Assembly (NCBI GenBank): GCA_035547055.1
Contig: DASZVN010000056.1
Coordinates: forward strand, 1 to 5,656
DNA: 5,656 bases
Source: DASZVN01 sp035547055
Lineage (GTDB): Bacteria; Pseudomonadota; Alphaproteobacteria; Rhizobiales; Methylopilaceae
Direction of reading: 5' to 3'
Shown here: positions 5,136 to 5,656 of the stretch, in pieces
How the letters are laid out: each line of letters begins with the position of its first letter
Position numbering within the stretch: the stretch's first letter is position 1
The notes under the pieces: model-generated
What the model saw: the letters and a program-made list of their open reading frames with translations, nothing else
Databases searched by the model: none
Told to the model about the DNA's origin: nothing
Position numbers and translations under genes: made by a program

Positions 5136-5390
5136 TCAGGTCCGGTTCCGTCCGATGACCTCGGCAGCCGTCAATGGCCGATAGGACGATTCCAGGGCGG
5201 CGAAGGCGTGGCGAAGCTCGGCCTTCAGCCGGTCGAATGCCGCCTTGTCCGCGCGCTCGTTGTCGCGGCGGATGAGGTCGCGGACATCCTCGCTGACGTT
5301 CTCGTAGGAGCCGCCCTCGCCGACATTCGCCGCGACGAACTCGCTGAGCGCGCCGCTGAGACGGACCGTCATCGTCGTCGTCCTGGCCAT
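5136..5390 (-). CDS. parD: ParD-family antitoxin, ribbon-helix-helix
   Basis: 84 residues. The N-terminal part is a ribbon-helix-helix DNA-binding domain: a strand TTMTVRLS (5-12), helix A ALSEFVAANV (14-23), and helix B with YENVSEDVRDLIRRD (29-43), matching the Y-N-SE-VR-(L/A)-R pattern of ParD. The charged C-terminal part (44-84) should wrap ParE and neutralise it. ParD proteins usually repress their own operon. The start is uncertain. The ATG at 5388-5390 has GGGGA directly against it, whereas the ATG at 5370-5372 (Met7) has AGGA 8 nt upstream and would still keep the DNA-binding strand. It precedes parE by 4 nt and follows ubiG by 81 nt on the same strand. Confidence 0.85.
   Translation of the reverse strand: MARTTTMTVRLSGALSEFVAANVGEGGSYENVSEDVRDLIRRDNERADKAAFDRLKAELRHAFAALESSYRPLTAAEVIGRNRT
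5381..5384 (-). promoter_or_regulatory. Internal ribosome binding site favouring a shorter ParD
   Basis: AGGA on the minus strand, 8 nt before the second ATG (5370-5372) of parD. The first ATG lacks a properly spaced site. If used, the antitoxin is 78 residues and begins MTVRLSG. The match is short, so this stays a suggestion. Confidence 0.35.
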
Positions 5391-5421
5391 TCCCCGACGT
5401 CGCTTGCCAAGGGTCGCGCTG

Positions 5422-5439
5422 TCTTCAACACAATCAAGA
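5422..5439. promoter_or_regulatory. AT-rich imperfect palindrome upstream of parDE, possible operator
   Basis: TCTTCA (5422-5427) and TCAAGA (5434-5439) form an imperfect inverted repeat (5 of 6 pairs) in the only clearly AT-rich patch of the gap between ubiG and parD, 32 nt before the first parD ATG. Type II antitoxins of this fold bind such palindromes at their own promoter. No convincing -35/-10 pair could be assigned around it. Confidence 0.3.
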
Positions 5440-5471
5440 ATGAACGCGCCTCGAGGCCGTCGCAGCCCTCG

Positions 5472-5656
5472 TCAGGCTGGCTTCTCCGCCGTCAGCCAGT
5501 AGTTGATCGCGAGGTCGTCGGCCGACAGCCGCCAAGCGCCGCGGAGCGGATCGAACACCATGCCGCGCACGTCGATCGGGCGGAGGCCGGCGGCCTCGGC
5601 ATGGTCCTGGAGCTCGTCCGGCCGGACGAACTTCGACCAGTCGTGGGTGCCGCGCG
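5472..5656 (-). CDS. ubiG: 3-demethylubiquinone 3-O-methyltransferase, C-terminal part (5' end outside the window)
   Basis: Sixty codons plus a TGA stop (5472-5474), with no start in the window; the reading frame enters from beyond base 5656. The translation contains RGTHDWSKFVRPDEL, then AAGLRPIDVRGMVFDPL, then WRLSADDLAINYWLTAEK. These are the typical UbiG endings: GTHDW-KFV-P-EL, GL---D--G--(Y/F)-PL, and W-LS-D--(V/I)NY. UbiG is the SAM-dependent enzyme that performs both O-methylations in ubiquinone synthesis. The SAM-binding domain lies in the missing N-terminal three quarters (full length near 250 residues). It is the 5'-most gene of the minus-strand block containing parDE. Ubiquinone is also the electron acceptor of the succinate dehydrogenase encoded at the other end of the window, but no regulatory link is visible. 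Confidence 0.88.
   Translation of the reverse strand, partial: RGTHDWSKFVRPDELQDHAEAAGLRPIDVRGMVFDPLRGAWRLSADDLAINYWLTAEKPA

Noticed and set aside
1..5656. tRNA, rRNA or riboswitch
   Set aside because: I found no tRNA-like cloverleaf ending, no rRNA segment and no recognisable riboswitch core in the gaps, all of which are under 170 nt; a covariance-model search would settle this.

Overview
The window looks like chromosomal DNA of a GC-rich alphaproteobacterium (about 70 % G+C by eye). Four things point that way. The sdhC-sdhD-sdhA order and protein sequences are of the alphaproteobacterial/mitochondrial type, and argC is of the shorter 'type 2' form. A ubiG 3' end sits at the right edge. A GTAGGGTGGGC-type hairpin repeat resembles those scattered through Rhizobiales and related genomes. 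I cannot name a genus. Apart from one hairpin repeat there is no sign of a mobile element, phage, CRISPR array or RNA gene.

Left part (1-2412, minus strand): the succinate dehydrogenase operon, read right to left as sdhC, sdhD, sdhA, with gaps of 3-4 nt. The sdhA 3' end runs off the window, and sdhB is expected just outside it. Together these encode the heme- and quinone-binding membrane anchor and the flavoprotein of respiratory complex II. A small predicted secreted protein of unknown function (2558-2782, minus) lies upstream of sdhC, separated from it by a GC-rich hairpin and a weak promoter candidate.

Middle (2948-4392, plus strand): a zincin-like metallopeptidase with an intact HExxHxxGxxD motif, then argC (N-acetyl-gamma-glutamyl-phosphate reductase, arginine synthesis) after a 74-nt gap. 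The true argC start is the internal ATG at 3439, which has a good ribosome binding site. A composite hairpin repeat (4401-4463) separates argC from the convergent genes, and its right arm supplies the stop codon of the next gene.

Right part (4458-5656, minus strand): read right to left, the last 60 codons of ubiG (ubiquinone biosynthesis methyltransferase), a parD-parE toxin-antitoxin pair, and a small membrane protein of a conserved but uncharacterised type. The parDE pair sits between ordinary chromosomal genes and may be transcribed into the membrane-protein gene.

I do not see a new multi-gene system. The points most worth a second look are the hairpin repeat that donates a stop codon, the uncharacterised membrane protein with its long conserved-looking loop, the odd valine/proline/histidine secreted peptide, and the start-codon ambiguity in parD.
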